Shown: in pieces, positions 37,171 through 37,448 of the stretch
How the letters are laid out: every line of letters starts with the position of its first letter
How positions within the stretch are numbered: position 1 is the stretch's first letter
NCBI GenBank assembly: GCA_001313365.1
Contig: BBFS01000043.1
Coordinates: 1-37,448, forward strand
Direction: 5' to 3'
Source: Paenarthrobacter nitroguajacolicus JCM 14115
GTDB taxonomy: Bacteria; Actinomycetota; Actinomycetes; Actinomycetales; Micrococcaceae
DNA length: 37,448 bases
Notes under the pieces: generated by a model
Databases searched by the model: none
What the model saw: only the letters and a program-made list of their open reading frames with translations
What the model was told of the DNA's origin: nothing
Made by a program: the position numbers and the translations under genes

Positions 37171-37448
37171 GTGCACCTGTTTTGCCTGCACCATGCCGGT
37201 GGGACCACGGCCAGTTTCGCAGGCTGGCGCTTCGACGGCGTGAGGGTGACCAAACTCAGCTATCGTGGCTGGGACTTCATGTCCTTGGGGGGGGCGGCTG
37301 CTGATGCCCTCGCAGAGCGCGTGACTGCGTCGGCGTCTGCCCGGCTAGCCTGTACGGCCACAGCATGGGGGGGCTGTCCTCGCCTTCGAGATCGCCTGCG
37401 GCTCCAGCACACAGGCGGGTGGCCCACGTCTTCCTTGCCGCCACGCGC
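37171..37448 (+). CDS. Type II thioesterase, N-terminal part (runs off the right edge)
   Basis: At least 92 residues. VHLFCLHHAGGTTASFAGWR opens the protein as in GrsT/TEII enzymes, and LYGHSMGAVLAFEIA, seen after one break, contains the nucleophile serine. The frame breaks near 37287-37293 (seven-G run), near 37340 and at 37366-37372 (seven G). The GTG start lies 16 bases after the HxlR stop, with CCAGGACC upstream. These enzymes clear wrongly loaded acyl groups from carrier proteins, but no synthase gene is in the window. Confidence 0.7.
   Translation, partial: MHLFCLHHAGGTTASFAGWRFDGVRVTKLSYRGWDFMSLGGAAADALAERVTASASARLACTATAWGGCPRLRDRLRLQHTGGWPTSSLPPR

Overview
The window is GC-rich, densely coded DNA whose gene content and protein sequences look like a soil actinobacterium of the Micrococcaceae (Arthrobacter or Paenarthrobacter type). 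That assignment is an inference from resemblance. The dominant technical feature is that most genes are broken by one-base indels. C or G runs are lengthened (where the family shows what to expect, 4 becomes 5, 6 or 7), and short runs sometimes lose a base (3 becomes 2). The protein stays recognisable across the break in another frame, so I annotate whole genes spanning the breaks and treat the breaks as probable sequence errors, not as pseudogenes.

Layout. 1-230: start of a SulP permease (minus). 433-3695: a coupled three-gene unit, acyl-CoA dehydrogenase-like protein, PIG-L deacetylase fused to a methyltransferase, and a family 2 glycosyltransferase. 3722-4303: an adenylate kinase outside its usual ribosomal context. 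4502-8617: an RpiR-type regulator divergent from an MFS transporter, a GAF protein and an amidohydrolase, probably a catabolic unit. 8650-8742: a long intergenic palindrome. 8820-9479: SRPBCC protein. 9581-11630: secreted rhamnogalacturonan lyase (minus) with LacI-type operator-like sites upstream.

12007-21302: a sulfur-flavoured region with three luciferase-like flavin monooxygenases, a rhodanese, a MetNIQ-type ABC importer split over two divergent operons (metN-metI-monooxygenase-MFS to the left; metQ-NtaA-type monooxygenase-GNAT acetyltransferase to the right). It resembles in composition the Bacillus S-alkyl-cysteine salvage operon and is the best candidate for a coherent, poorly described system here.

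21974-24821: a membrane polysaccharide-type glycosyltransferase, a tiny protein ending in a LAXTG-like sorting signal, and a convergent secreted GH16-like protein with Ig-like repeats. 25059-28500: Nudix hydrolase, alpha/beta hydrolase, a small membrane protein/XRE regulator pair with two identical-pattern operators, a MOSC protein and an unassigned protein. 28530-32254: two overlapping halves of a heterodimeric ABC exporter with one degenerate ATPase site. 32414-37448: aldo/keto reductase, MmyB-type regulator, P-loop ATPase plus azoreductase operon, HAD phosphatase, HxlR regulator, and the start of a type II thioesterase. I saw no rRNA, tRNA, CRISPR array, insertion sequence or prophage gene.
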